A DNA stretch of 64,000 nucleotides from NCBI GenBank assembly GCA_021776515.1, contig JAJFFS010000008.1, positions 124,001 through 188,000 of the forward strand. Reading direction: 5' to 3'. Made by a program: the position numbers and the translations under genes. This DNA is from Robiginitomaculum sp. (GTDB lineage Bacteria > Pseudomonadota > Alphaproteobacteria > Caulobacterales > Maricaulaceae). Shown piece by piece: positions 36,065 to 45,256 of this stretch (position 1 is its first letter; every line of letters starts with the position of its first letter). The notes under the pieces are model-generated. The model ran no database searches and had not been told where the DNA came from. It was given only the letters and a program-made list of their open reading frames with translations.

Positions 36065-39020
36065 AACTGGCTGCGGGCGCATTGCCGAGGCGCAAGTCAT
36101 ACACTTTACTTTTGATGGTAAAAAGTATGAAGGCCGTAAGGGCGATACACTGGCCTCTGCCTTGCTGGCTAATGGGGTGCACCTCATGGGGCGATCGTTC
36201 AAGTACCATCGCCCTCGCGGGGTTATGGGCGCGGGCTCTGAAGAAGCCAATGCGCTGGTTACCTTTGACCGGGGGCCGGGGCGGGTCACCCCCAATGTAC
36301 GGGCGACAACGCTGGAGCTTTTTGACGGCCTTGTGGCACGCAGCCAAAACAATTGGCCAAACCTGAAATTTGACTTTGGCGCGATCAACGACGTCTTTTC
36401 AATGATGTTTCCAGCGGGTTTTTACAACAAGACCTTCATGTGGCCCAAATCATTCTGGGATAAAGTTTACGAGCCGGTCATTCGCAAACTGGCTGGACTT
36501 GGCCCGGCGCCGACAGCGGCGGATGTGGATCATTATGCCAACATCTACAGGCATTGCGACGTTCTGGTGGCCGGTGCTGGGCCTGCCGGGATTGCGGCGG
36601 CTTTGGCAGCCTCTGAAACAGGCAACAGGGTCATTGTGGCTGATGAGCAAAATGAACTTGGCGGCAGCCTGCTTTGCACACCGGGCACCATCATTGACGG
36701 TCAACCTGCCTGGCAATGGCTGAAAGAAAGTATTGAGATACTCAAGTCTCGCCAGAATGTGACCTTGCTGCCCCGAACCACGGTTATCGGTTATTACCAT
36801 GATAATTATCTGGGGCTTGTTGAACGCCTGACGGACCATGAGAAAAATTTAAACCCCGATAAACCAAGGGAGCGCATGCACCGGGTCCGGGCTGGCAAGG
36901 TTATCCTTGCAACAGGGTCGATAGAAAGGCCGCTGGTATTTGCAGGCAATGACAGGCCGGGCGTGATGCTGGCATCAGCCGCGCAAATTTATTTGAACAG
37001 GTACGGTGTTGCCGTAGGCAATAATGTGGCTGTTTTTACCTCTCATGACAGCGCCTATGAAGTGGCGTTCGATTTGTCAGATGCCGGTGTCAATGTCGCA
37101 TCGATTATTGACGTGCGCCCAACAGTTTCTGAAGTCCTTTTGGAACAGGCGCGTAAACGCGCCATCACCGTTCAGAGCCGTGCCGTGGTATGCAGAACCC
37201 AGGGGCGGCTTAAAATAACGGGTGTTCACATTGCCCAAATGCAAGATCAAAACATCATTACCCGCCCGACGCATATTGCCTGTGATTGCCTGCTTATGGC
37301 GGGGGGATGGACGCCAAGCGTACACCTGTTCTCTCATTCTAAAGGTTCATTAAAATGGCATGATGACATTGGCGCATCTGTTCCCGATTTGCCCAATGAA
37401 AACGCTGTATCTGTCGGCGCGTGCAACGGCACGTTTGGATTAACAGCCGGGTTGGACGAGGGGGCTATTGCCGGGGGTGGCCAAGGCAAGTTCAGCACTT
37501 CGGCAACAGAGTTTGGTAGGGGGCAAACATGGCAAGCATTACCCACTGACCGTGACCCATCCAAGATCAAGGCTTTTGTAGATTTTCAAAATGATGTGAC
37601 GGAAAAAGACATTAATCTTGCGATCCGCGAAGGTTTTAAGTCTATCGAGCACGTCAAACGCTACACCACAACGGGTATGGCTACGGATCAAGGCAAAACC
37701 TCTAATTTGAACGCGGTGCAAATTGCCTCAAAAGCCATTCAGGCTCCTGTTCAGCAGGTTGGCCTTACAACCTTTCGGCCTCCCTATACGCCAACAAGCT
37801 TCGGGGCGTTGGTTGGGTATCGGGCGGGTGATATGTTTGAAGTCACCCGCAAAACCTCTATTGACGGCTGGGCAGAAGAAAATGGTGCCGTTTTTGAACC
37901 GGTTAGCCTGTGGCGACGGGCCAGATATTTCCCGCAGGGTGGTGAAGATATGCACGCCGCGGTTACGCGCGAGTGTGAAGCAACGCGCAAGGGGGTAGGC
38001 ATTTTTGATGCCTCGACCTTGGGGAAAATTGAAATTGTTGGCCCGGATGCCGCCAAATTTATGAATTTGATGTACACCAACCCGTGGACGATGCTGGCTG
38101 CAGGACGATGTCGCTATGGTCTGATGCTGGGTGAGGATGGTTATATCATGGATGACGGTGTTATTGGCCGCCTGGCCGATGACCGTTTCCATGTGACCAC
38201 CACCACCGGCGGTGCGCCGCGTGTCTTACGCATGATGGAAGACTATCTGCAAACAGAATGGCCAGAGCTGGATGTCTGGCTCACCTCAACAACAGAGCAA
38301 TGGGCCGTGATCGCGCTGAACGGCCCGCATGCCCGTAAACTGCTTGAACCTTTGGTGGACGGCATAGAGTTAAGCCCGGAAAGCTTTCCCCATATGGCGG
38401 TACGCGAGGGGACAATTCTGGGCGTGGAAACACGGTTGTTCCGGGTCAGTTTTTCTGGCGAGCTGGGCTTTGAAATTAATGTACCGGCGCACTATGGCCG
38501 TGACTTGTGGGAGGCATTAATCAAGGCCGGAGAAGGCTATGGCATCACACCTTACGGCACAGAAACCATGCATGTTCTTCGTGCGGAAAAGGGCTTCATC
38601 ATTGTTGGCCAGGACACCGACGGGACCATAACCCCTGATGATGCCGGAATGTCATGGGCCATTGGTAAAAAGAAGTTGGACTTTGTTGGCAAACGGTCAT
38701 TGGACCGTGCCGATATTAAAGCTTCGGGGCGCAAGCAGTTGGTTGGTTTGCTGACCGACGATCCCGACATTGTGCTGGAAGAAGGGGCGCACATTGTCGC
38801 CACATCTGGCCAATCGGTGCCGATGACCATGATCGGCCATGTCACGTCTTCTTATTGGAGTGCCGCATTGAACCGCTCAATTGCCATGGCGGTTATAAAG
38901 GATGGTCGGGCACTGACAGGCAAGAGTATTTATATACCTATGCCCAAGAAAACCCATGAAGCTAAAATCTGCTCAGCAGTGTTTTATGATCCCAAAGGGG
39001 AGCGGTTAAATGTTGTCTGA
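36048..39020 (+). CDS. soxA: Sarcosine oxidase subunit alpha
   Basis: A 990-residue subunit that carries NAD+ and the folate site. The N-terminus has a 2Fe-2S-like fold without the Cys set (GRSFKYHRPRGVMGAG). A pyridine-nucleotide domain follows (CDVLVAGAGPAGIAAALAAS, GKVILATGSIERPLVFAGND). The last roughly 370 residues are GcvT-like and bind THF, where the methyl is captured (FSGELGFEINVP). ACGGAGG precedes the ATG. Its stop overlaps the soxG start. Confidence 0.96.
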   Translation: MTGFRKTGCGRIAEAQVIHFTFDGKKYEGRKGDTLASALLANGVHLMGRSFKYHRPRGVMGAGSEEANALVTFDRGPGRVTPNVRATTLELFDGLVARSQNNWPNLKFDFGAINDVFSMMFPAGFYNKTFMWPKSFWDKVYEPVIRKLAGLGPAPTAADVDHYANIYRHCDVLVAGAGPAGIAAALAASETGNRVIVADEQNELGGSLLCTPGTIIDGQPAWQWLKESIEILKSRQNVTLLPRTTVIGYYHDNYLGLVERLTDHEKNLNPDKPRERMHRVRAGKVILATGSIERPLVFAGNDRPGVMLASAAQIYLNRYGVAVGNNVAVFTSHDSAYEVAFDLSDAGVNVASIIDVRPTVSEVLLEQARKRAITVQSRAVVCRTQGRLKITGVHIAQMQDQNIITRPTHIACDCLLMAGGWTPSVHLFSHSKGSLKWHDDIGASVPDLPNENAVSVGACNGTFGLTAGLDEGAIAGGGQGKFSTSATEFGRGQTWQALPTDRDPSKIKAFVDFQNDVTEKDINLAIREGFKSIEHVKRYTTTGMATDQGKTSNLNAVQIASKAIQAPVQQVGLTTFRPPYTPTSFGALVGYRAGDMFEVTRKTSIDGWAEENGAVFEPVSLWRRARYFPQGGEDMHAAVTRECEATRKGVGIFDASTLGKIEIVGPDAAKFMNLMYTNPWTMLAAGRCRYGLMLGEDGYIMDDGVIGRLADDRFHVTTTTGGAPRVLRMMEDYLQTEWPELDVWLTSTTEQWAVIALNGPHARKLLEPLVDGIELSPESFPHMAVREGTILGVETRLFRVSFSGELGFEINVPAHYGRDLWEALIKAGEGYGITPYGTETMHVLRAEKGFIIVGQDTDGTITPDDAGMSWAIGKKKLDFVGKRSLDRADIKASGRKQLVGLLTDDPDIVLEEGAHIVATSGQSVPMTMIGHVTSSYWSAALNRSIAMAVIKDGRALTGKSIYIPMPKKTHEAKICSAVFYDPKGERLNVV

Positions 39021-39621
39021 GAAAAACAGGACAATTTTATTCATGGATCAGGGGGTGCACCTAGCCCCGATCATGTCTGGTGAGACCGAAGCGGATGGTG
39101 TCACACTCATAAATGTGCAGGTTCGCTACAGCTTGCGTTTCAAGCCAGAAGACCGGGTCGCGGTACAGAAATTGAGTAAAATTGACCTGCCGGAAAAAAT
39201 TGGGGTATCATCAATAAAGAATGACAAAATGGTGCTGTGTTTAGGCCCTGATGAATGGTTGTTGATTGCTGACCTTTCCAGAAAAGAGGAATTGCAACAA
39301 ACTTTTGAACGAATTTCCAGCAAATTTGTTTGTAGCGTAGTTGATGTTTCTCATCGCAATACAGGGTTTAGCATACGGGGCCCATACGCAGAAACGATGA
39401 TCAACACGGGCTGTCCGCTGGATCTATCAATACGTGTTTTTCCCATTGGAAGATGTACCCGCACGGTTTATGAAAGCACCGAGATTATAGTATTGCGCAA
39501 AGGTGAGGCAGAGTTTCATGTTGAAGTTTGGCGGTCATTTGCACCGTATCTTTCTCATTTTTTTGAAAAATTCATGATGGACGTATCTGTACCTCAAAGG
39601 GAGACCGGTGGTGGCAAATAG
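39010..39621 (+). CDS. soxG: Sarcosine oxidase subunit gamma
   Basis: A 203-residue subunit, the least conserved of the four. LGPDEWLLIADL and VVDVSHRNTGFSIRGPYAE are typical SoxG segments, as is GRCTRTVYESTEIIVLR. It overlaps soxA by 11 bases and the folB-like gene by 14, so the whole group is one tightly coupled operon. Confidence 0.92.
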   Translation: MLSEKNRTILFMDQGVHLAPIMSGETEADGVTLINVQVRYSLRFKPEDRVAVQKLSKIDLPEKIGVSSIKNDKMVLCLGPDEWLLIADLSRKEELQQTFERISSKFVCSVVDVSHRNTGFSIRGPYAETMINTGCPLDLSIRVFPIGRCTRTVYESTEIIVLRKGEAEFHVEVWRSFAPYLSHFFEKFMMDVSVPQRETGGGK

Positions 39622-40042
39622 TGAGGCAATGCGGGCTGAGTTTCTTGCTGTGAACACAGACATATCGCCTTCTGCAAAAACGCAGCAGAGCCTTGATCAG
39701 GTGTTTATTGAAGATCTGATTCTGGAGGCCTCTATTGGTGTTTACAAGCATGAATTAACGCAAAAACAGCCTGTGCAAATTAATATTATTATTGACCTGT
39801 CCCCCTTACAGACAGAGGCAAGCTACGCAATCACCAATATTGTTTGCTACGACCAGATCTGTCGTGGTGTAAAGGCTATTCTTGATAGTGGTCATATAGA
39901 CCTGGTTGAAACGCTGGCAGAAAATATCGCCAGTCTTTGTCTAAACTTCCAAAGGGTTTTGTGCGTTGATGTTCGTGTTTCCAAGCCCAGGGCAATTCAA
40001 GAAACCACACATGTCGGGGTGCGTATAGTTCGCGTAAAATAG
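39608..40042 (+). CDS. folB: Dihydroneopterin aldolase-like protein (FolB family)
   Basis: A 144-residue protein with the FolB/tunnelling fold: DQVFIEDLILEASIGVYKHE, QINIIIDLSP, VCYDQI, HIDLVETLAENIASLCL and VSKPRAI. FolB makes 6-hydroxymethyl-dihydropterin for folate. In this operon it may boost folate supply for the THF-using demethylases or perform a related step. It has about 28 extra N-terminal residues, and the start is one of two tandem GTGs (39608 or 39611) after GGGAG. Whether it is the main cellular FolB is unknown. Confidence 0.83.
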   Translation: MVANSEAMRAEFLAVNTDISPSAKTQQSLDQVFIEDLILEASIGVYKHELTQKQPVQINIIIDLSPLQTEASYAITNIVCYDQICRGVKAILDSGHIDLVETLAENIASLCLNFQRVLCVDVRVSKPRAIQETTHVGVRIVRVK

Positions 40043-40048
40043 CGTATT

Positions 40049-42046
40049 TTATGCCCGGTAATTTTGCAGACTATCACCCAGTGCCGCTGTTAGTTCACCT
40101 AAATAGGGCTCATAGTTTTCCCATTGCGCCAGCCCCCTGGTGTTGATGGGTTCGCGCACCTGTTCCGAGCTGGCCGTGCGCACTTCACGTTTGGTTTTAT
40201 AAAAATCGATGCAGGATTGCTCGAAAGGTAGATGGCAATGTTTCAGGATACGGCGCACCTGTGCCTCTAAATCATCCACCACATCTTCATATTGCACCCG
40301 CAAAACCTTACCGGGCAAGACCCGGTCCCAATGATCCATCAGGTCTACATAGCCTTTATAATATCGCCCTATATTATCAAGGCTGTATGTAAACTCCTGT
40401 CCTTCAGCAAAAAGTTGTTTAAAGCCACTGAAACAACACGACATGGGGTGGCGGCGCGCATCAATGATTTTTGCATTGGGCAGAATGCTATGAATAAGCC
40501 CTATGTGGCGAAAATTATTGGGCATTTTATCGGTAAAAAACGGGGCCCCCTGGCGATGAAATTGCGTATCCTGAATGTATGCTTCTCCAAATTTACATAA
40601 TTGTTCATGGGTAAGCTCTGACATAATTTTTGGGTACTGACTTCCACTTCCGGCAAGGCTGCGGCCACGCAAATTGTGCGAAAGCGTCAGAATATTGGGT
40701 AGCTCAAGTGTTCCATCCACTTGTGAATGGGATGCCAGAATTTGCTCAAGCAGTGTGGAACCGGCCCTGGGGAGGCCAACAATGAAAATGGGATCTGGGG
40801 CCTGACAGCCATGTCCTTTGCTGTTTTCAAAAAATGCCGACGTACATGTAGCGATTTGTGCTTTAAGTTCTTCACCCATTGTTTCGGCTGTGTAACCGCT
40901 TTGCGCACATTTCAGCCGGTTACCGTTTTCATAGAATAAAAATGACTTTTCATAGTCACGGCGGTCTTCGTAAGCTTTGCCTAGCGCAAAGCAAAAATGA
41001 ATGCGGTCACGATAAAGGGTGCCTTTCTGGCTCTCGTGGGTGCGCATTGCCGCCACTTCTTCGTCGTTAAATTGATAGGTTTTCAGATTGGCCAGCGAAT
41101 AATAGGCGTCAGCATGATCTGGCTTTGCGCGATAGGCCAAACGGTAGGAGGTTATGGCCTCTTTCTGGTTTCCCGAAGTTTTCAGCACATGCCCGCGCGA
41201 TGTAAGTGTAGAAGGATCATTGGGCAGTTTTTCAAGAACTTTATCGAACATTGCCAATGCCGTATCGAAGTCACCGGCCTGCAGACTTTCAATGGCAAAT
41301 GTTGATTGAAAAACAGGGTTTTTATTATCTTTGTCCAAAAGGTATCTGGCCTGCTTAACAGACTCATAAATTTTCTGCCTTTTGCGTAACACCTGAATGT
41401 AATCAAGGCGTAGCTGGATATTTTCCGGGTCAAATTCTATGGCGCTTTCAAGCAAAAAGTCGGCCTCATCAAGCACGCCAAAACGAACGCCTATTTCAGC
41501 AAGCAGGCGCATGCCTTCAATGTGGTGGGGGTGATTTTTCAGGAAATGTCGGCATAAAGCCTCGGCTTTCAGGGTTTTTCCCTCATAAATAAAATTTGTA
41601 ACGCTTAATAATTCTCTGGGTAGGGCAGCAAGTCTATCAGCCTGAGCACTGGCCTGAGCGGCTTCTTCTTTACGCCCGCCCTCATTTAATAGATCAGATT
41701 GTGCCCGCCAGCTCGCAATAAGGGCCGGGTTAAGCAAACAGGCCTGCGCAAAAGCGCGAAGTGCATTCTCCGTCTGGCCGAGCTCACGATATAAATGGCC
41801 TTCTTCCTGAAAATTTCGACCAAATTCAGGCGATAAGTTTTTTAGTTTTTCTATGATATGAAATGCAGCTTCGGATCGTTTGGCATACCGTTGACAAACA
41901 GTGCTCATATAGAGCGCATCCAAATGCTCAGGTGCTTTATCCAATATACCGGACAGCGTTGTCAGTGCGGCATCAAACTGGCTGTTATAAAGCTGTGACT
42001 GTGCCGTTCTGATTATGTCTGAAAAATCTTCATTGTCTAAAGACAT
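40049..42046 (-). CDS. TPR-domain sulfotransferase
   Basis: A protein of about 665 residues. The N-terminal 400 residues hold TPR-like helical repeats (e.g. FDAALTTLSGILDKAPEHLD, ENALRAFAQACLLNP, GNQKEAITSYRLAYRAKPDH). The C-terminal part is a sulfotransferase domain with the PAPS 5'-phosphosulfate loop IFIVGLPRAGSTLLEQILAS and DARRHPMSCCFSGFKQLF. Such proteins may sulfate peptides, sugars or lipids; the acceptor is unknown. It converges with folB (6 bases between stops). ATG 42046 is used rather than TTG 42058. Confidence 0.87.
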   Translation of the reverse strand: MSLDNEDFSDIIRTAQSQLYNSQFDAALTTLSGILDKAPEHLDALYMSTVCQRYAKRSEAAFHIIEKLKNLSPEFGRNFQEEGHLYRELGQTENALRAFAQACLLNPALIASWRAQSDLLNEGGRKEEAAQASAQADRLAALPRELLSVTNFIYEGKTLKAEALCRHFLKNHPHHIEGMRLLAEIGVRFGVLDEADFLLESAIEFDPENIQLRLDYIQVLRKRQKIYESVKQARYLLDKDNKNPVFQSTFAIESLQAGDFDTALAMFDKVLEKLPNDPSTLTSRGHVLKTSGNQKEAITSYRLAYRAKPDHADAYYSLANLKTYQFNDEEVAAMRTHESQKGTLYRDRIHFCFALGKAYEDRRDYEKSFLFYENGNRLKCAQSGYTAETMGEELKAQIATCTSAFFENSKGHGCQAPDPIFIVGLPRAGSTLLEQILASHSQVDGTLELPNILTLSHNLRGRSLAGSGSQYPKIMSELTHEQLCKFGEAYIQDTQFHRQGAPFFTDKMPNNFRHIGLIHSILPNAKIIDARRHPMSCCFSGFKQLFAEGQEFTYSLDNIGRYYKGYVDLMDHWDRVLPGKVLRVQYEDVVDDLEAQVRRILKHCHLPFEQSCIDFYKTKREVRTASSEQVREPINTRGLAQWENYEPYLGELTAALGDSLQNYRA

Positions 42047-42078
42047 AGATATCGACAACCTGTGATAATAATTAAAAA

Positions 42079-42108
42079 AGAAGGCGTTCCGATAGTGGAA
42101 CGCCTTCT
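42079..42108 (-). terminator. Rho-independent terminator of the TonB receptor gene
   Basis: AGAAGGCGTTCC and GGAACGCCTTCT form a perfect 12-bp stem with a 6-base loop. On the minus strand it is followed by TTTTTTAATT. It lies 34 bases after the stop of the TonB receptor gene and separates it from the sulfotransferase gene. Confidence 0.95.
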
Positions 42109-42141
42109 AAATTTAGTCAATTAAAACGAAGAATGACTGAC

Positions 42142-44634
42142 TTAATAATCCACGGACATGCGCATGCCCCAGGTCCGTGGGCGGTTCACAGAAATGCGCT
42201 CACGGTCAAAGCCAAAGTTGTTATTGAGCTGCGCCCGTTCATCGGTCAAATTGTCGCCATAAAGCTCGATGGACCACCGGTCATGAGCGATACCTGCTGT
42301 CAGGCCAAGGAGAAAGTAACTATCCTGTTTGGCCCGGTTAATGGAAACAATGTCGCTGAATGATGAGGCAGAATAAGACATTGAAGGTTGAATATGAGCA
42401 TCAAACCCGTTTTCCATCGTCCACTCATACCGGGCGCGTAAATTACCCTGGAATGAAGGGGCGTAGGCAAGGTCTTCACCTGGACCGGCAATGGCCACAC
42501 TGGCACCGACAAGTTTGGTAATTTTTGTATCCAGTATTGAAACGCCAGCAACGACAGTTAAGCCACCAATATCAGCCGGAGCCCATGTCAGATCGGCTTC
42601 AACACCTGTAATTTCTGCGTCCGCAGCATTATCTGAAAAGAGCAGATTGGATACAGATGTATCAAAAATTGTCGTTTGCAGATCGCCAATATCGACAAAG
42701 AATGCGCTACCGTTTAGTCGAACCTGACCGTCAGCCAAGTCCATTTTCCAGCCAAGCTCGTAATTCTTTACCGTATCGGTTCTAACGATTGCAGGAACAG
42801 CACCGCCACCGGCACCGGCAGGCCGGTTTGGCAAGCCAGGTCTGAAGCCTTCCGAGTAGGTTGCATAGAGCAGAATATCTGATGATGGTGTCCAGGAAAT
42901 GTTCCCTTTAAGAACCGTACCCGTAGCCACCGCTTTCTTTGGCACCACAACACCATTGATAACCTGGGTACCATCAAATTGTGTATCCAGATTGGTGCCA
43001 AAGGCGTTGACGTCAACGCCACCAAAGTTAAAGAATGATGAGTTCGCGCTACCTTTAAGGCTCACACGAACATCATGGTAACGAGCCCCACCGGTAATAG
43101 AGAGCACGTCCGGGATAACATCATACGTGACTTCCCCAAAACCACCCAATTGCACGTCATCGCGGGTAATGTCATTAAAGAAGATGACACCGAGAGGACG
43201 CGGATTAGGGTCACTAACCGATGATCCAGGTAGTGGTCCATTTTGAGGCCAACCAAACACGCCAGGTGTGAAGCTTTCGGCAAAAATCGAACCCGGATAG
43301 GTAAAGTTATTACGCTCTACGAGTTTTTGATCGCTATAAAACCCACCAGCGGTCAAACGCAGGCGTTTTTCCGAAGGTGTGGTAAAGCGCAATTCATGGG
43401 TAAAGACTTCTGTTTCTGTGGTTGAGTCCACAAACAGGTTTGGTGCCTGGCACGTACCAGATGGTGCGCCTCCAGGATAAGTAACCGAGCCGTCACAAAT
43501 GTAATAGGGCAAATACTGTCCAACAAACAAATAGTCGGTGTAGTCAACCGTTTGATTTACGTCGCGGTCCAGATAAGCACCGGTGTAAACCACATCAAGG
43601 GCACCCATGCGGCCTTCCAGTGTCCAGGATGTGTTATTAAACTTGTCATTGGTTTCATCTGGCGAAAACCGCTGGACAGATAGCTGATTTGGGTCATTCA
43701 GTTCAGGGTCATAGAAAAACACCCCTTCTGTCTCAATTTTTTGACGCGCATGTGTGGCGCTTAATTTCCAGTCGTCGTTTATGATGTATGTCGTTGCGAC
43801 ACGGAAACCTGTATAAGTCGTGTCATTGAAGTTGTTTTCGACAAGATCAAGGTTGTTTGCGTCCAAAAAGGTAACGCCAGAGAAATCTGCGCCAGCCTGA
43901 AAGCCCGGGTTTGTCGGAACACCATTGCTACGTGTCGTTACGCCTTGAAAGCGGGCGCTTTCCCGTGCACTCACGGTGCCCGCTACATTGTCGATATAAC
44001 CACCCTGGTTATCGATATAAAACACGCCACGAACGGCAAATTTATCCTCAATAATGGGTAAATTGACGACGGCCTCAACTTTTTCACTCATGCTCCCGTG
44101 CTCGGTAAATGAAACACCGGTATTCATGGTTGCGAAAAACTCGCCCGTATCGGCTTTGTTGGTAATCAAGCGGATCGTGCCGGCCTGTGAACTGGCACCA
44201 AACAAGGTACCTTGTGGTCCAGGCAGCACTTCAACGCGACTTAGGTCGGCCGCATAAACATCCAGATTACGTCCAACCTGGGTTACAGGTTGCTCGTCCA
44301 GATAAAGGGCAACATTAGGCGCTAGCCCGGCAACACCGGCGGTGGTCAGGTTAGGTGTCGTAGACGCGAGGCCACGAATATAAATCGTTCCCTGACCGGG
44401 ACCACTGCCGCCAGCGGTCACGCCCGGCAATTGTAAAAGGTAGTCCGTGAAAACGTCGACACCCAGCTCATCCAGGGCGCGCTGTCCAAGTGCCTGCACC
44501 GCAACAGGAATATCCTGTGCATTTTCTGCGCGCTTGGTCGCCGTAACAATAATCTCATCAAGCTGGGCATACGCAGCCGAACTTACAGAAGAAGCAATGG
44601 CGATTACTGAGGCGCCAACTAAAAGTTTATTCAT
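42142..44634 (-). CDS. TonB-dependent outer-membrane receptor
   Basis: An 830-residue receptor. It has a signal peptide (LLVGASVIAIASSVSSAAYA), a TonB-box-like segment DEIIVTATKRAENAQDIPVA, a plug domain (IYIRGLASTT, VEVLPGPQGTLFGASSQAGT) and a 22-strand barrel ending in Tyr (GMRMSVDY). The style is that of the broad alphaproteobacterial family, not BtuB. ATG 44634 has GGGGAAA upstream. Two palindromes related to the TetR operator lie upstream, linking it to the betaine genes. Its ligand is unknown: corrinoid, a betaine or an unrelated compound are all possible. Confidence 0.9.
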   Translation of the reverse strand: MNKLLVGASVIAIASSVSSAAYAQLDEIIVTATKRAENAQDIPVAVQALGQRALDELGVDVFTDYLLQLPGVTAGGSGPGQGTIYIRGLASTTPNLTTAGVAGLAPNVALYLDEQPVTQVGRNLDVYAADLSRVEVLPGPQGTLFGASSQAGTIRLITNKADTGEFFATMNTGVSFTEHGSMSEKVEAVVNLPIIEDKFAVRGVFYIDNQGGYIDNVAGTVSARESARFQGVTTRSNGVPTNPGFQAGADFSGVTFLDANNLDLVENNFNDTTYTGFRVATTYIINDDWKLSATHARQKIETEGVFFYDPELNDPNQLSVQRFSPDETNDKFNNTSWTLEGRMGALDVVYTGAYLDRDVNQTVDYTDYLFVGQYLPYYICDGSVTYPGGAPSGTCQAPNLFVDSTTETEVFTHELRFTTPSEKRLRLTAGGFYSDQKLVERNNFTYPGSIFAESFTPGVFGWPQNGPLPGSSVSDPNPRPLGVIFFNDITRDDVQLGGFGEVTYDVIPDVLSITGGARYHDVRVSLKGSANSSFFNFGGVDVNAFGTNLDTQFDGTQVINGVVVPKKAVATGTVLKGNISWTPSSDILLYATYSEGFRPGLPNRPAGAGGGAVPAIVRTDTVKNYELGWKMDLADGQVRLNGSAFFVDIGDLQTTIFDTSVSNLLFSDNAADAEITGVEADLTWAPADIGGLTVVAGVSILDTKITKLVGASVAIAGPGEDLAYAPSFQGNLRARYEWTMENGFDAHIQPSMSYSASSFSDIVSINRAKQDSYFLLGLTAGIAHDRWSIELYGDNLTDERAQLNNNFGFDRERISVNRPRTWGMRMSVDY

Positions 44635-44662
44635 AAAAATTTCCCCGGGGCTATTTTGCAAC

Positions 44663-44680
44663 TGACTAATTAGTAAGTAA
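44663..44680. promoter_or_regulatory. Operator-like palindrome upstream of the TonB receptor
   Basis: TGACTAATTAGTAAGTAA contains the perfect palindrome ACTAATTAGT (44665-44674), and the flanks extend the symmetry (ACTnACTAATTAGTnAGT). It lies about 30 bases upstream of the receptor start codon and shares TGACTAATT with the site before the TetR gene. Confidence 0.55.
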
Positions 44681-44757
44681 CCCATAATCGCTCACCCCAT
44701 ATTTGTCAATAATTTATAGAAAGACCAGAATGTTTTGCCAAAAAATAAGTCTGACTG

Positions 44758-44771
44758 TGACAAATTAGTCA
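44758..44771. promoter_or_regulatory. Second operator-like palindrome upstream of the TonB receptor
   Basis: TGACAAATTAGTCA is symmetrical except for one central pair and shares TGACnAATTnGTCA with the neighbouring site. It lies about 120 bases upstream of the receptor start and might form a second binding site for the same repressor. Confidence 0.45.
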
Positions 44772-45256
44772 ACAACAGGGCATACAATTAAACTCATGCC
44801 CCAGAGATCAGATAACAGCCAACTTGTATCAATACTGTCAGGCATGGGCGTTAATTACAGAAGCCGCCACCCTCTCGCTGCGGGAAGGGCGCATGGGTCC
44901 GTATTAGGTATGAATGAGTTTCATGAACAATGATATGCCTGTCTCATCGCGGAACGGCCAATAAAGACTGATTGCTTTGCCAGACAAATTGCCCAATAGG
45001 GTATTCCGTATTATGGCGGTATGCCGGTTATCGCTATTTCTGCTCACCTGGCAGGACCAGTAGGGCCGGTATCAACCGCCTCGCCCGAAGGAACCGCCAG
45101 CTCTCCCTTTTTGTTGCTCAATGTGGCTGTTTTCCGTCAGAATAAATGGGCAGCCCTGCTCCTGAATTATATGCAAAATATCCAGGCCCTGATTGTGAGG
45201 AAATTTGCAATTAGAGAAGCACAAGGTTAAGTCAAAGAAAAACCGGGGAGAAATTT
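44772..45256. other. Intergenic region between the TonB receptor and BCCT genes
   Basis: About 485 bases. A possible frame at 45021-45230 has no recognisable product and no good ribosome-binding site, so I do not call it. The BCCT promoter must lie here. No riboswitch or strong hairpin was recognised. Confidence 0.35.

Noticed and set aside
42142-44634. BtuB-type vitamin B12 receptor
   Set aside because: A corrinoid need nearby makes it tempting, but the plug and barrel style is that of the large general alphaproteobacterial family and there is no B12 riboswitch upstream.
45021-45230. 69-codon plus-strand frame before the BCCT gene
   Set aside because: No recognised product, no good Shine-Dalgarno and low-complexity composition; kept as intergenic.
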